18,102 nt of DNA, taken from positions 1-18,102 of the forward strand of contig CAYQAS010000088.1 of NCBI GenBank assembly GCA_964415525.1, given 5' to 3'. This DNA is from CAZPUI01 sp964415525. Lineage in GTDB: Bacteria; Acidobacteriota; Holophagae; Holophagales; Holophagaceae. Below, piece after piece: positions 6,424-13,289 of this stretch (positions are counted from its first letter, which is position 1; each line of letters begins with the position of its first letter). The notes beneath the pieces are model-generated. The model did no database searches. It saw only the letters and a program-made list of their open reading frames with translations, and was not told the DNA's origin. A program made the translations under genes and the position numbers.

Positions 6424-6603
6424 TTAATAAATACACTCCGGCCAGCAACTTCCATCTCTGGTCTCAACGCATCCATGCTCCCAGGTCGGTTGACAGGCCT
6501 GCCCGCCAGTCCGAGTAAAGATGGTTAAAGTGCCGCCATTGATGTGGTGCAAGCCCGTATCGATTCTCTGCAGGGTTTCTTTTGAGAGGGTCAGCTTCTT
6601 CAT
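6424..6603 (-). CDS. class I lanthipeptide-like RiPP precursor, 59 residues
   Basis: The start ATG at 6603 has AGGAG 5-6 nt upstream, and a terminator follows the TAA stop. The N-terminus MKKLTLSKETLQRI fits the KLxLxKETLxxL leader I recall from class I lanthipeptide precursors of Bacteroidota, Myxococcota and Acidobacteriota. The leader ends in Asn22-Gly23-Gly24, a double-glycine cleavage site. The 35-residue core has Cys37, 45, 53 and 57 and hydroxy residues Thr25, 27, 30, 32, 40 and 48 and Ser52. Each Cys has a Thr or Ser exactly five residues before it: T32-C37, T40-C45, T48-C53, S52-C57. That spacing would suit four (methyl)lanthionine rings of equal size made by a LanB/LanC pair. No LanB, LanC, protease or transporter gene is in the window, so maturation would need enzymes encoded elsewhere. 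A disulfide-rich unmodified secreted peptide is the main alternative. Surrounding DNA is more AT-rich than its neighbours. Confidence 0.78.
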   Translation of the reverse strand: MKKLTLSKETLQRIDTGLHHINGGTLTIFTRTGGQACQPTWEHGCVETRDGSCWPECIY

Positions 6604-6638
6604 CGCAGCTCCTGTTGGGATCGGGGTCGATCGTCACC

Positions 6639-6653
6639 GAACAACATGTGTTC
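6639..6653. promoter_or_regulatory. GAACA-N5-TGTTC dyad, candidate operator
   Basis: This perfect 5-5-5 inverted repeat lies 36 bp upstream of the lanthipeptide-like start codon, between that start and a possible -10 hexamer at 6664-6669. A repressor bound here would block transcription. No matching regulator gene is identified. Confidence 0.4.
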
Positions 6654-6663
6654 AGGAATCGGC

Positions 6664-6669
6664 AGGCTA
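6664..6669 (-). promoter_or_regulatory. possible -10 element (TAGCCT) of the lanthipeptide-like gene
   Basis: The minus strand reads TAGCCT 60 nt before the start codon, further away than for other genes here. A -35 box is not evident. Another choice is TACATT near 6690-6695, with TTGCGC 18 nt before it. Confidence 0.25.
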
Positions 6670-7097
6670 TTTGGTGGAGGTTTGAAAAAATGTATCACTT
6701 AAGTACGGCTGTGCGCAAAGAATTCAAAGGTCGCATTTTACGTGTGTGGCGATACCTCAGCCATTCAAGTGGCGGTTGACTGACTGGAATCTGGGTGGGA
6801 GCCGCCGCTGTTCCGCATGGCGGCAATTCGAGGTGGGGAGCGGAGCCACCTGGAGGCTTCCTGAACTGCGCCTGGGAGCGTCTGGGATCTATCACTGTCA
6901 GTTCCGGTGCCGAACCCTCCGCCAGGAAGGTTCTCGAAGCTATGCTTGGTCTGCCCAGGCACCGGTTCGATGGTCTTGCCCGTGCCGTCGATTTGTCTTT
7001 TCGCCCGCTCCACGGGCCGACAGCTATGGATGGGTGCCCTGGAGGGCCAGCGTCAGCCTTCACGTGTGCCGTTGAAACCCAAACCGGCCGCCCACGC

Positions 7098-7103
7098 TAA
7101 ACT
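7098..7103 (+). promoter_or_regulatory. candidate -10 element (TAAACT) of prmA
   Basis: TAAACT ends 6 nt before the prmA ATG. TTGAAA at 7072-7077 is a possible -35 box, but the spacing of 20 nt is long. Transcription from here would begin at or next to the start codon, giving a leaderless mRNA, and no ribosome binding site is visible. Confidence 0.35.
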
Positions 7104-7109
7104 GATGCC

Positions 7110-7976
7110 ATGAGTACTGATCGCCATACCCGCTGGCTGCTCGACGTGTCCTTCGAACAGGAGGATGCCCTTTCGGAATGGCTCTCGGAGGGCGGCGCCA
7201 CCGCCACCTACCGCGAGGCCGATCCGCCCCAAACGCTGTTCGCCTATTTCCCCCCGGGCCTGACGCCCCCGGATCCCGCGGGACTCGCCGCTTTCGATGC
7301 GAAGCTTTTGGCGGCGGAGGTCTTCGAGGACCAGGATTGGCTTGCCAAGAGCCGCGAGGGCTTCGGCTGCCTCGAGGTGGGTCGCACCTTCTTCATCCGT
7401 CCCCTTTGGGAAGACACCCCCGCGCCGGACGGCCGTCGTCCCGTGGTGGTGAATCCCGGTCTCGCCTTCGGCACCGGCGGCCACGAGACCACGCGCCTCT
7501 GCATGGCCATGCTGGAGGATCTGGCCCTCGACGGTCGCCTCCAGGATCCCGTTCTCGACATCGGCTCCGGCACCGGCATTCTGGCGCTTACCGCCCACGT
7601 GCTGGGCGCCAGGGAGGTCACCGCCTTCGACATCGATCCCGACTGCGGGCCCGCCATGGATGAAATGGTGGAGATGAACCGCGCTCTGGTGGGCGAGGCC
7701 ACGCCGTTCCGGGCCTTCGTTGGCACCCTGGATGACCCGAAGGTGCAGGGCCCCTACCGACTCCTGCTGGCCAACATCCTGCTGGAGACCATCCAGATGC
7801 TGCTGCCGCGCATGGCGGAAGTCTGCCAGCTCGGGGGTCTGCTGGTGGCCTCCGGCATTCTGGCGGAGCGCCAGGACGAGGCCCTCGTGAGCCTCACCCT
7901 GGGCGGCTTCAAGCCCCTGCGGGTGGAGACCGAAGGCGCCTGGGTGGCCATCCTCGCGCAGCGGATCGAAGGTTGA
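7110..7976 (+). CDS. prmA: ribosomal protein L11 methyltransferase
   Basis: This 288-residue protein matches PrmA, the SAM-dependent enzyme that trimethylates ribosomal protein L11 in the cytosol. The N-terminal substrate-recognition domain starts WLLDVSFEQEDALSEWL (residues 9-25). The PrmA signature VVNPGLAFGTGGHETT lies at about 113-128. The SAM-binding motif I is VLDIGSGTGILAL (148-160), acidic motif II is TAFDIDP (171-177), and the catalytic-site LLANIL motif is at 219-224. No ribosome binding site precedes the ATG; a TAAACT hexamer just upstream hints at leaderless translation. Its stop overlaps the TTG start of murI by 4 nt (TTGA), so the two are translationally coupled. Confidence 0.93.
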   Translation: MSTDRHTRWLLDVSFEQEDALSEWLSEGGATATYREADPPQTLFAYFPPGLTPPDPAGLAAFDAKLLAAEVFEDQDWLAKSREGFGCLEVGRTFFIRPLWEDTPAPDGRRPVVVNPGLAFGTGGHETTRLCMAMLEDLALDGRLQDPVLDIGSGTGILALTAHVLGAREVTAFDIDPDCGPAMDEMVEMNRALVGEATPFRAFVGTLDDPKVQGPYRLLLANILLETIQMLLPRMAEVCQLGGLLVASGILAERQDEALVSLTLGGFKPLRVETEGAWVAILAQRIEG

Positions 7977-8764
7977 GCAAGGCTTCCCGCCCCATCGGCG
8001 TCTACGACTCCGGCATCGGCGGGCTCACCGTGGTGCGCGCCCTGCGGCGCCTGCTGCCCTCCGAGGCCATCGTCTATCTGGGCGACACGGCTCGTCTGCC
8101 CTACGGTACCAAGAGCCACGGCACCATCGCCCGCTACACGCTGCAGGCGGGGGCCGCGCTCTCGAAGTACGACCCGAAGCTCATCGTCGTGGCCTGCAAT
8201 ACCGCGTCTGCCCATGGGCTGGAGGCGCTGCAGGCCGCGAGCGCCGTGCCGGTCATTGGCGTGATCGAGCCCGGGGCCGAGGCTGCGGCGAAGTCGGTGG
8301 GCCCCGTGGGGATCATCGGCACCCTGGCCACGGTGCAGAGCGGCTCGTACGAGGCGGCCATCCGCCGCCGGGATCCGGGTCGTGAGATCCACAGCGTGGC
8401 CTGCCCCCTGCTGGTGCCCCTGGCGGAAGAGGGCTGGTTCGATGACGCCATCACGGATGCCGTGGCGGCCCGCTATTTCGCGGCCCTGCCTGAGCATGTG
8501 CGCACCGTGGTGCTCGGCTGCACGCATTACCGGACCCTGCGCCCCAGCCTGGAGCGAGTGCGCCCAGGCACCACCTGGATCGACAGCGGCGAGGTGGCGG
8601 CGGAAGCCGTGGAGCACCTCCTGCGCGGTTCCCTGGGCTTCCGCACCGAGAGTGCCCGCGGCCCTCTGCGCATTCTTCTGACGGACCTCAGCAGCCGCCT
8701 GAAAGAGGTGGGAGAGCGGTTCCTGGAGGAACCGCTGGACCTCGTGGAGAGCGTGGATCTCTAG
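7973..8764 (+). CDS. murI: glutamate racemase
   Basis: This 263-residue protein is the usual length for MurI, which makes D-glutamate for peptidoglycan by a two-cysteine, cofactor-free mechanism in the cytosol. Visible marks are IGVYDSGIGGLTV (residues 8-20, with Asp12 and Ser13), LGDTARLPYG (37-46), the first catalytic Cys75 in VVACNTASA, and the second, Cys183, in VLGCTHY with His185. The start is TTG at 7973 inside the prmA stop; no better start keeps the IGVYDSG N-terminus. The TAG stop (8762-8764) is part of a CTAG that also forms the left edge of an inserted inverted-repeat element. The racemase ends normally (EPLDLVESVDL), so the insertion has not damaged it. Confidence 0.95.
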   Translation: MSKASRPIGVYDSGIGGLTVVRALRRLLPSEAIVYLGDTARLPYGTKSHGTIARYTLQAGAALSKYDPKLIVVACNTASAHGLEALQAASAVPVIGVIEPGAEAAAKSVGPVGIIGTLATVQSGSYEAAIRRRDPGREIHSVACPLLVPLAEEGWFDDAITDAVAARYFAALPEHVRTVVLGCTHYRTLRPSLERVRPGTTWIDSGEVAAEAVEHLLRGSLGFRTESARGPLRILLTDLSSRLKEVGERFLEEPLDLVESVDL

Positions 8765-9034
8765 GAGCCCGTCCAAGTATTCAGTCGAGGTCGCGTTGGG
8801 CGCAAAGGGCTTGCAGGCAAGGCACCGGGCGAAGGGCGATGCGGTGACATCGTTCGAGCCCGGCAACGCCGCATGGAAGCCCTTTGTGCCCAACCCTTCG
8901 GGCCGGGGCGGCGGCCTGCGCAGCTCGTCGTCAGGCTCGTCGGAGGTAGTGCCGCTACCCCCTTCCTCGCCTTCCTCGATCTGCTTGGCCGCCGACCCGG
9001 CGCGGCCCAATTCAATACTTGGACGGGCTCCTAG
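8761..9034. mobile_element. 266-bp MITE-like element with 17-bp terminal inverted repeats and CTAG duplication
   Basis: CTAG at 8761-8764 and 9031-9034 flanks perfect inverted repeats GAGCCCGTCCAAGTATT (8765-8781, mirrored at 9014-9030). Inside are two large imperfect hairpins. In the first, 8796-8812 pairs with 8877-8893 (one mismatch) with further inner pairing (CCGGGC/GCCCGG). In the second, 8900-8916 pairs with 8987-9008, with a GGTAG/CTACC hairpin at its tip (8945-8959). No transposase is encoded; open frames through it look like chance frames in GC-rich palindromic DNA. CTAG fits the YTAR target preference I recall for IS5-group elements, so mobilisation in trans is possible. Both flanking genes end in TAG within the duplicated CTAG. 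It may now also serve as a transcription barrier between converging genes. Confidence 0.8.
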
Positions 9035-10680
9035 GCGTCCACCGCCCCCGGCAGGCTGAACAGCACGGTCGTTCCCACACCCTCGCGGCTCTCCAGCCGC
9101 ACGTCACCGCCGTGGTTGCGCACGATCTCGCGGACAATGCTGAGGCCGAGGCCGGTGCCCTTGCCTTCGGGCTTGGTGGTGAACATCGGCTTGAAGACCT
9201 TAGGCAGGACATCGGCGGGAATTCCGCTGCCGGTGTCCTCCAGGGCGAAATTCCAGCGGGGCTTCTCGGGGGCTGCCTTTGGGTCGATCTCGACCCGCAG
9301 TTCGATGCGCCCGCCTTCGGGCATCGCGTCTGCGGCGTTGTTCACGAGATTGATGAAGATCTGCTCCATCTGCTTGCGGTCCACCAGGAGGGTGCAGGCG
9401 TCGGGGGCATCCAGTTCGAAGTGGATCTGGTGGCTTGCCAGATTCGGGCTCCAGAGGTGGTGGAGGGATTCCATCAGGGGGATGAAGGGCGTCGGCTCGA
9501 AGGTCAGCTGGGGGCGCCGGGTCATGCCCAGCAGCTTGCGCACGATGTCACCGACCCGTTGGATCTGGGTGTGGATGACGTCCAGACGCTCGCGGCTCTT
9601 GGGGGCCAGGTCCGTCTGGCCGAGGAGCAGCTGGAGATGGGCGTTGACGAGGTTGAGGGGCGTGCCCACCTCGTGGGCGAAGGCGGCCGTGAGCTGGCCC
9701 GCCACCGCGAGGCGCTCCTGCTGGCCGAGTTCCTCGCGGAGCAGCGCGTTGCGCTCGTTGAGGCTCTCCAGTTCCTGATTCTTCTCCCGCAGCTCCTCCA
9801 GGGCGGCTTCCACCCGCTCCTGGAGACTGGCGTTGAGGCCCCGGATCTCCTGAATTAGACCTTCCCGGTCCACGGCCGCCTCGTGGAGGCGGTCCGCCAT
9901 GGCGTTGAACTGTGCCGCGATGAGTCCCAGCTCGTCCTTGCGCCGCACCTGAGCGCGGGCGGTGGTGTCGCCCTTGGCCATGCGATCCATGGCGTGGGTG
10001 ATGTGGCGGAGTGGATCGCTCAGGGCAAAGCCGAGGATCACCCAGAGGATGAGGAATTCCCCGGTGATGACCGCCGGCAGCATCTGATAGGTCTGCCGCA
10101 GGATGGCCCGCCACACGGTCTGCCAGCGTTCTAGATCGACGTAAACTCGGACGAGGCCGATGGGGGGCTTGCCCTTGCGCAGGCTCTCGATGGGCAGGTA
10201 GACCTTCCAGGCGCTGTCGCCGGTCTCCAGCTTCACCACTTCCGCTTGGGGGCCCTGATCCTTGAGATGGGAGGCGAGCCCGGAGCCCATCTCGGCTACG
10301 CTGTCGTCCTCCAGGGAGGAAGCCACCACCGCGAGTCCATCCTGGCCATCATCCCGAGTGGGATCCATGCGGCGGAAGACATCGATCTGATTGATGGATT
10401 TGTCCGAGCCCGCCATGTCCTCGAGCATGGCGTTGACATCCTTGGCGTGGCGGAACTCGCCCTGCCGGTCGCCGGTGCTCTCCATCTGGCTGCGGATCTG
10501 GTGCTCCACATTCCGCGCGGTGTCGATGGCGAGCTGCTTGGCATAGTCCATGGCCACTTGCTTGCTGCCATTGCTCGTCACCAGGGCCACGGCGATGGTG
10601 AGCCCCGCCGTGACGATGGCGGTGAGCAGGAAGAGCTTGGCGTGCAGGCTGCGGAGCCAGGCGAGGGGACGGAAGACCAT
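9031..10680 (-). CDS. membrane-bound sensor histidine kinase (HAMP, HisKA, HATPase)
   Basis: This protein has 549 residues. TM1 is at about 15-35, an extracytoplasmic sensor at about 36-200 with no family I can name, and TM2 at about 203-221. The HAMP domain (222-275) begins SDPLRHITHAMDRMAKGD. A long coiled coil (280-325) leads to the H-box AAFAHEVGTPLN with His336. The ATPase domain has the N-box NLVNNAADAMP (444-454), G1 DTGSGIP (482-488) and G2 GKGTGLGLSIV (507-517). The HEVGTPLN form is like NtrB-type kinases. It should phosphorylate a response regulator, but none is adjacent, so it is an orphan kinase. The start at 10680 lies 33 bp after the PepSY-like gene, with only a weak ribosome binding site. 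Its TAG stop lies in the right CTAG of the inserted element. Confidence 0.93.
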   Translation of the reverse strand: MVFRPLAWLRSLHAKLFLLTAIVTAGLTIAVALVTSNGSKQVAMDYAKQLAIDTARNVEHQIRSQMESTGDRQGEFRHAKDVNAMLEDMAGSDKSINQIDVFRRMDPTRDDGQDGLAVVASSLEDDSVAEMGSGLASHLKDQGPQAEVVKLETGDSAWKVYLPIESLRKGKPPIGLVRVYVDLERWQTVWRAILRQTYQMLPAVITGEFLILWVILGFALSDPLRHITHAMDRMAKGDTTARAQVRRKDELGLIAAQFNAMADRLHEAAVDREGLIQEIRGLNASLQERVEAALEELREKNQELESLNERNALLREELGQQERLAVAGQLTAAFAHEVGTPLNLVNAHLQLLLGQTDLAPKSRERLDVIHTQIQRVGDIVRKLLGMTRRPQLTFEPTPFIPLMESLHHLWSPNLASHQIHFELDAPDACTLLVDRKQMEQIFINLVNNAADAMPEGGRIELRVEIDPKAAPEKPRWNFALEDTGSGIPADVLPKVFKPMFTTKPEGKGTGLGLSIVREIVRNHGGDVRLESREGVGTTVLFSLPGAVDA

Positions 10681-10713
10681 GACCCAAGCTTGCCAGGAAT
10701 GTGCCAGTGAGGC

Positions 10714-11277
10714 TTAGCGGCTGATCCACCAGAGCCAGTAGCCCAGGGGGAGCACGCAGCCGGTGGCCGTAAGCCAGGCGCCCCGTCCCTTGAGGCCATT
10801 GCGTCCCCGCAGGATGAAGAGTCCCGTGAAGCCCACGAGCAGGAGCGCCGCGGCATAGATATCCGCGATCCACGTCCACAGCCGTTTTGGCGCATTCACG
10901 TGGAGGCGGTTCATGGCATGAAGCACCGGACGGGTGCGAATCGCCTCATAGAGCACCTTGCCGGTGGGGAGATCCACCGTGTAGCTGGCGCCCTCCACAT
11001 AGACCTGGAGCGTGTCGGGATCGGATTGGAAGGTGCCCTTGGGGATGCCGCCGGCCTTGAGCCGCTGCAGGACAGTACGGGCCAGTTCCTCCTCGGGCCG
11101 TTCACGGTCCAGGGGGCCGATGTCCAGAACCCGCTCCACCTTGCGGTAGTTCGGGTTCCAGTCCGCCATGTGGTTCAGGGCGATGCCGGACACGGCGTAG
11201 ACCACCGTCAGCCCAAAGACGAGATACCCCACGTCGCGGTGGAGCAGGTTGTTCCAGTAGCGCCAGCGGAAACCCAT
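10714..11277 (-). CDS. PepSY-associated transmembrane protein
   Basis: This 187-residue protein begins RWRYWNNLLHRDVGYLVFGLTVVYAVSGIALNH-like; TM1 is at about 16-36, preceded by an Arg/His-rich cytosolic start. A periplasmic region of about 100 residues contains a PepSY-like fold (LQVYVEGASYTVDLPTGKVLY), then HAMNRLHV, and two more helices at about 138-156 and 166-185. The pattern and the conserved His residues (His13, His36, His119, His125) fit PepSY_TM-like proteins, some of which accompany iron or flavin reductases. Its role is not established. Its ATG overlaps the TAA of the DUF4920-like gene by 1 nt (TAATG) and the kinase follows, so it is the middle gene of a three-gene operon. It may pass a signal to or share a substrate with the kinase. 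Confidence 0.85.
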   Translation of the reverse strand: MGFRWRYWNNLLHRDVGYLVFGLTVVYAVSGIALNHMADWNPNYRKVERVLDIGPLDRERPEEELARTVLQRLKAGGIPKGTFQSDPDTLQVYVEGASYTVDLPTGKVLYEAIRTRPVLHAMNRLHVNAPKRLWTWIADIYAAALLLVGFTGLFILRGRNGLKGRGAWLTATGCVLPLGYWLWWISR

Positions 11278-11735
11278 TACTTCTTGATCTCCGCCCCGAT
11301 GCCCTCGATGCGCACGATGGTCTTGGGCCCCTTGATCTTCTTAGGGTCGAACTTGGGATCCATGGCCTTGGCCTCCACCGGGCACATGTCGCGCTGCTCC
11401 TGCTCGGTCAGGACGGTCAGGGAGACGATCCCTTCGCCCACGGCCTCCTTGCCCAGGCTGTCGGCGGGGAAGACGATGACGCCATCCTCCACCTTGAACA
11501 TCAGGTGCTGAAAGCGCTGGTCCCCCTTGAGGTCCAGGTAGCAGCCGCGCTCGGGGCAGACGTTGGTGACCATGCCGCGCACCTTGACGCGCTTGCCTTT
11601 GAAGGTCTCGGGCTTGGCCAGGATCTCGGAGATCTTCGTCTCGGGAAGGGTTGTCAGCGGCTTGCCGTAGGCGCGGGTGTCGGCGGCGGACAGGGCGAGG
11701 GTGCAGATCACGGGCAGCACAAGGCTCAGGCGCAT
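11277..11735 (-). CDS. DUF4920-like periplasmic protein
   Basis: This protein has 152 residues. A signal peptide spans about 1-22 (LVLPVICTLALSAADTRA), giving a mature chain starting YGKPL. The core KISEILAKPETFKGKRVKVRG (shown here to its 20th residue region), then VTNVCPERGCYLDL with Cys60 and Cys65, is typical of DUF4920 and related OB-fold-like periplasmic domains, where the CxxxxC pair may bind metal or be redox active. A further Cys118 is in RDMCPVE. The C-terminal lysine-rich tail is unremarkable. The start is supported by GGAG 7 nt upstream and a TAGGCT hexamer 20 nt before. It is the first gene of the operon with the PepSY-like protein and the kinase, which suggests envelope sensing, perhaps of metal or redox state. 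Confidence 0.78.
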   Translation of the reverse strand: MRLSLVLPVICTLALSAADTRAYGKPLTTLPETKISEILAKPETFKGKRVKVRGMVTNVCPERGCYLDLKGDQRFQHLMFKVEDGVIVFPADSLGKEAVGEGIVSLTVLTEQEQRDMCPVEAKAMDPKFDPKKIKGPKTIVRIEGIGAEIKK

Positions 11736-11755
11736 GGGGACTCCAGAAAGGCCCC

Positions 11756-11761
11756 AGCCTA
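11756..11761 (-). promoter_or_regulatory. candidate -10 element (TAGGCT) of the DUF4920/PepSY/kinase operon
   Basis: The minus strand reads TAGGCT 20 nt before the start codon at 11735. Position and sequence match those before the TPR gene. A -35 box is not clear. Confidence 0.4.
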
Positions 11762-11869
11762 TCGAGGGTGAACGTTGTTCGGGTGCCCGAGCCGGCCAGA
11801 TGCAGCGCGGCGGGGCTGGAATGCAGATCCCAGGCCCCGCCGGTGCGCACTCCCTGGATTGAGGGAGCT

Positions 11870-13057
11870 CTATTTCATCATGTTGCCGGCGTTGAACATG
11901 GGCACGTAGACGGCCATGAGGAGGGCCAGCACCGTGAGGCCCATGAAGACGATGAGGATGGGGCCGATGAGGCTGGTGACGGCGGCGGTGGCCTTCTCGA
12001 CCTCCTGGTCGAAGAAATCTGCCACGTGATTGAGCATCTCCGGCAGGGCCGAGCTCTGTTCACCGACCCGGGTCATCTCCACCGCCAGGGGATCCAGCAC
12101 CTTGGCCTGCTCCAGGCTCAGGTGCAGGCTCGAACCCGCGCGGATCATCTCGATGACGGTGATCAGGCGGAGCTTCATGCGCTCCGAGGCGGTGGTCCGC
12201 TGGATCACCTCGAGCGCCTGCAGCACCGGCAGACCGCCCGCCAGCAGCACACCGAGGGTGCGGGTGAAGGCGGAGGAATGGTACATGCGGAAGAGGGTGC
12301 CGAGCTTGGGGATACCGAGCAGGATGCGCTCCCACACGCGCTTGCCCGCCTCGGTGGTGACCATCCAGCGCACGAAGAGCATGAACACGACCACGAGGCC
12401 GCCCTGCCAGTAGATCGTGTCGCGCATGAAAGTGCCGAAGCCGAGCAGGGCCCGGGTCATGGTTGGCATCTCCATCTGATTGCCAGCATAGATCTCGCCG
12501 AACTTGGGCAGCACGACGTTGAAGATCACCGCGAGGGCCACCACCAGCACCACGACCAGGAAGGCCGGGTAGAAGAGTGCTTCGGTGATCCGTCGCTTGC
12601 TCTGCTGGGCGAACTTCTGGAACTGCAGCCAGCGGGCCAGGACTTCCGTCAAGGTGCCGCTGCGTTCGCCCGCCACCACGTTGGCGCGGTAGACCGCTGG
12701 GAAAGAGCCCGCCTGTTCGAGGGCCTCACTGTACGAGAGCCCTTCTCGCAGCATTTCCACCACACGCTCTAGGGCGCTGCGGAGGAGGGGATCCTTGCCG
12801 TGGCCGACGAGCAGCTCAAGGCACTGCAGCAGGGGAATGCCCGCCTTGAGCAGGGCAAGGAGCTCCTGATTGAAGAGCACCAGCGTCTCGGCGTTGAGGG
12901 ACTTCTGCCGCCGGAAGGCGCTGGCGGCGCGCTTGATTTCCAGGGGGAAGTGGCCCTCCGCCTGGACGCGCTCACGGAGCTCCTCGGCGCTCGATCCCTC
13001 GAAGTCGCGAATGAGAATGTCACCTGTGCTGGTGGTGTACTTGACCGTGAATCGCAT
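11870..13057 (-). CDS. pilC: type IV pilus / type II secretion inner-membrane platform protein (PilC/GspF)
   Basis: This 395-residue protein has the family's usual length and two-fold repeat. A short N-terminal cytosolic domain (about 1-50) is followed by two T2SSF modules. The first is at about 60-185, with QELLALLKAGIPLLQCLELL, then VVAGERSGTLTEVL and the helix FYPAFLVVVLVVALAVIFNV. The second is at about 262-390, with AFTRTLGVLLAGGLPVLQAL, then GEQSSALPEML and the last helix IVFMGLTVLALLMAVYVPMF. A middle TM lies near 217-234. PilC recruits the PilB and PilT motors and anchors pilus or pseudopilus assembly. AAGGTG precedes the ATG by about 5 nt. A partial PilB/GspE gene lies 4.4 kb away on the other strand, so the machine's genes are dispersed. 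Pilus versus secretion function cannot be told from this window. Confidence 0.93.
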   Translation of the reverse strand: MRFTVKYTTSTGDILIRDFEGSSAEELRERVQAEGHFPLEIKRAASAFRRQKSLNAETLVLFNQELLALLKAGIPLLQCLELLVGHGKDPLLRSALERVVEMLREGLSYSEALEQAGSFPAVYRANVVAGERSGTLTEVLARWLQFQKFAQQSKRRITEALFYPAFLVVVLVVALAVIFNVVLPKFGEIYAGNQMEMPTMTRALLGFGTFMRDTIYWQGGLVVVFMLFVRWMVTTEAGKRVWERILLGIPKLGTLFRMYHSSAFTRTLGVLLAGGLPVLQALEVIQRTTASERMKLRLITVIEMIRAGSSLHLSLEQAKVLDPLAVEMTRVGEQSSALPEMLNHVADFFDQEVEKATAAVTSLIGPILIVFMGLTVLALLMAVYVPMFNAGNMMK

Positions 13058-13075
13058 CCGTCACCTTGACTCTCG

Positions 13076-13081
13076 AGCATA
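13076..13081 (-). promoter_or_regulatory. candidate -10 element (TATGCT) of pilC
   Basis: The minus strand reads TATGCT 18 nt before the pilC start at 13057. It follows the TA-NNN-T pattern of the other genes here. Confidence 0.35.
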
Positions 13082-13221
13082 CCCGCTCGGGTTGGGCCTT
13101 CCCGTGGTGGGTGCGACTGCCCGGCGATGAGTTTCCTTAGGAGTCCGGCCAATTATTCGGATGAGGCCCCATTCGATCCTTGGGTTGAGGTTTACGGCGT
13201 TTTGTGTAGGCCTGGGTTCGC

Positions 13222-13260
13222 GTGCGCCAATCTTCACAGACTGGTGAATTTTTTGCGCAC
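13222..13260 (+). promoter_or_regulatory. nested hairpin with U-tract in the dehydrogenase upstream region
   Basis: TTCAC (13233-13237) pairs with GTGAA (13244-13248) and is followed by six Ts (13249-13254), a weak terminator shape. An outer pair GTGCGC/GCGCAC (13222-13227 and 13255-13260) encloses all of it and would compete with the terminator form. It could be an attenuator or simply an AT-rich patch; the stem is only 5 bp. Confidence 0.3.
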
Positions 13261-13289
13261 ATTGGAGTCCTGTGATCCAGGTCGCCCAT

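Larger units (their letters stand above)
6604..7109. other. 506-bp gap with no convincing gene
   Basis: The left half (to about 6780) is AT-richer than the rest of the window; the right half returns to high GC. Several overlapping open frames exist on both strands, but none has a recognisable motif, a good ribosome binding site or a plausible protein composition. It should contain the promoter of the minus-strand lanthipeptide-like gene and that of prmA. I found no second KLTLSKETL-type leader here on either strand. Confidence 0.6.

Noticed and set aside
6695..7063. Minus-strand frames of 82-122 codons before prmA
   Set aside because: No ribosome binding site, no motif, biased Pro/Arg/Ser composition, and overlapping frames of similar length on both strands.
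8796..9059. An 87-codon open frame through the inverted-repeat element
   Set aside because: It lies entirely in palindromic DNA with equally long frames on the other strand, and it runs into the kinase gene's coding region.
11850..11867. CTCCCT/AGGGAG hairpin just after pilC as a terminator
   Set aside because: Only six base pairs and no U-tract on the minus strand; too weak to call.
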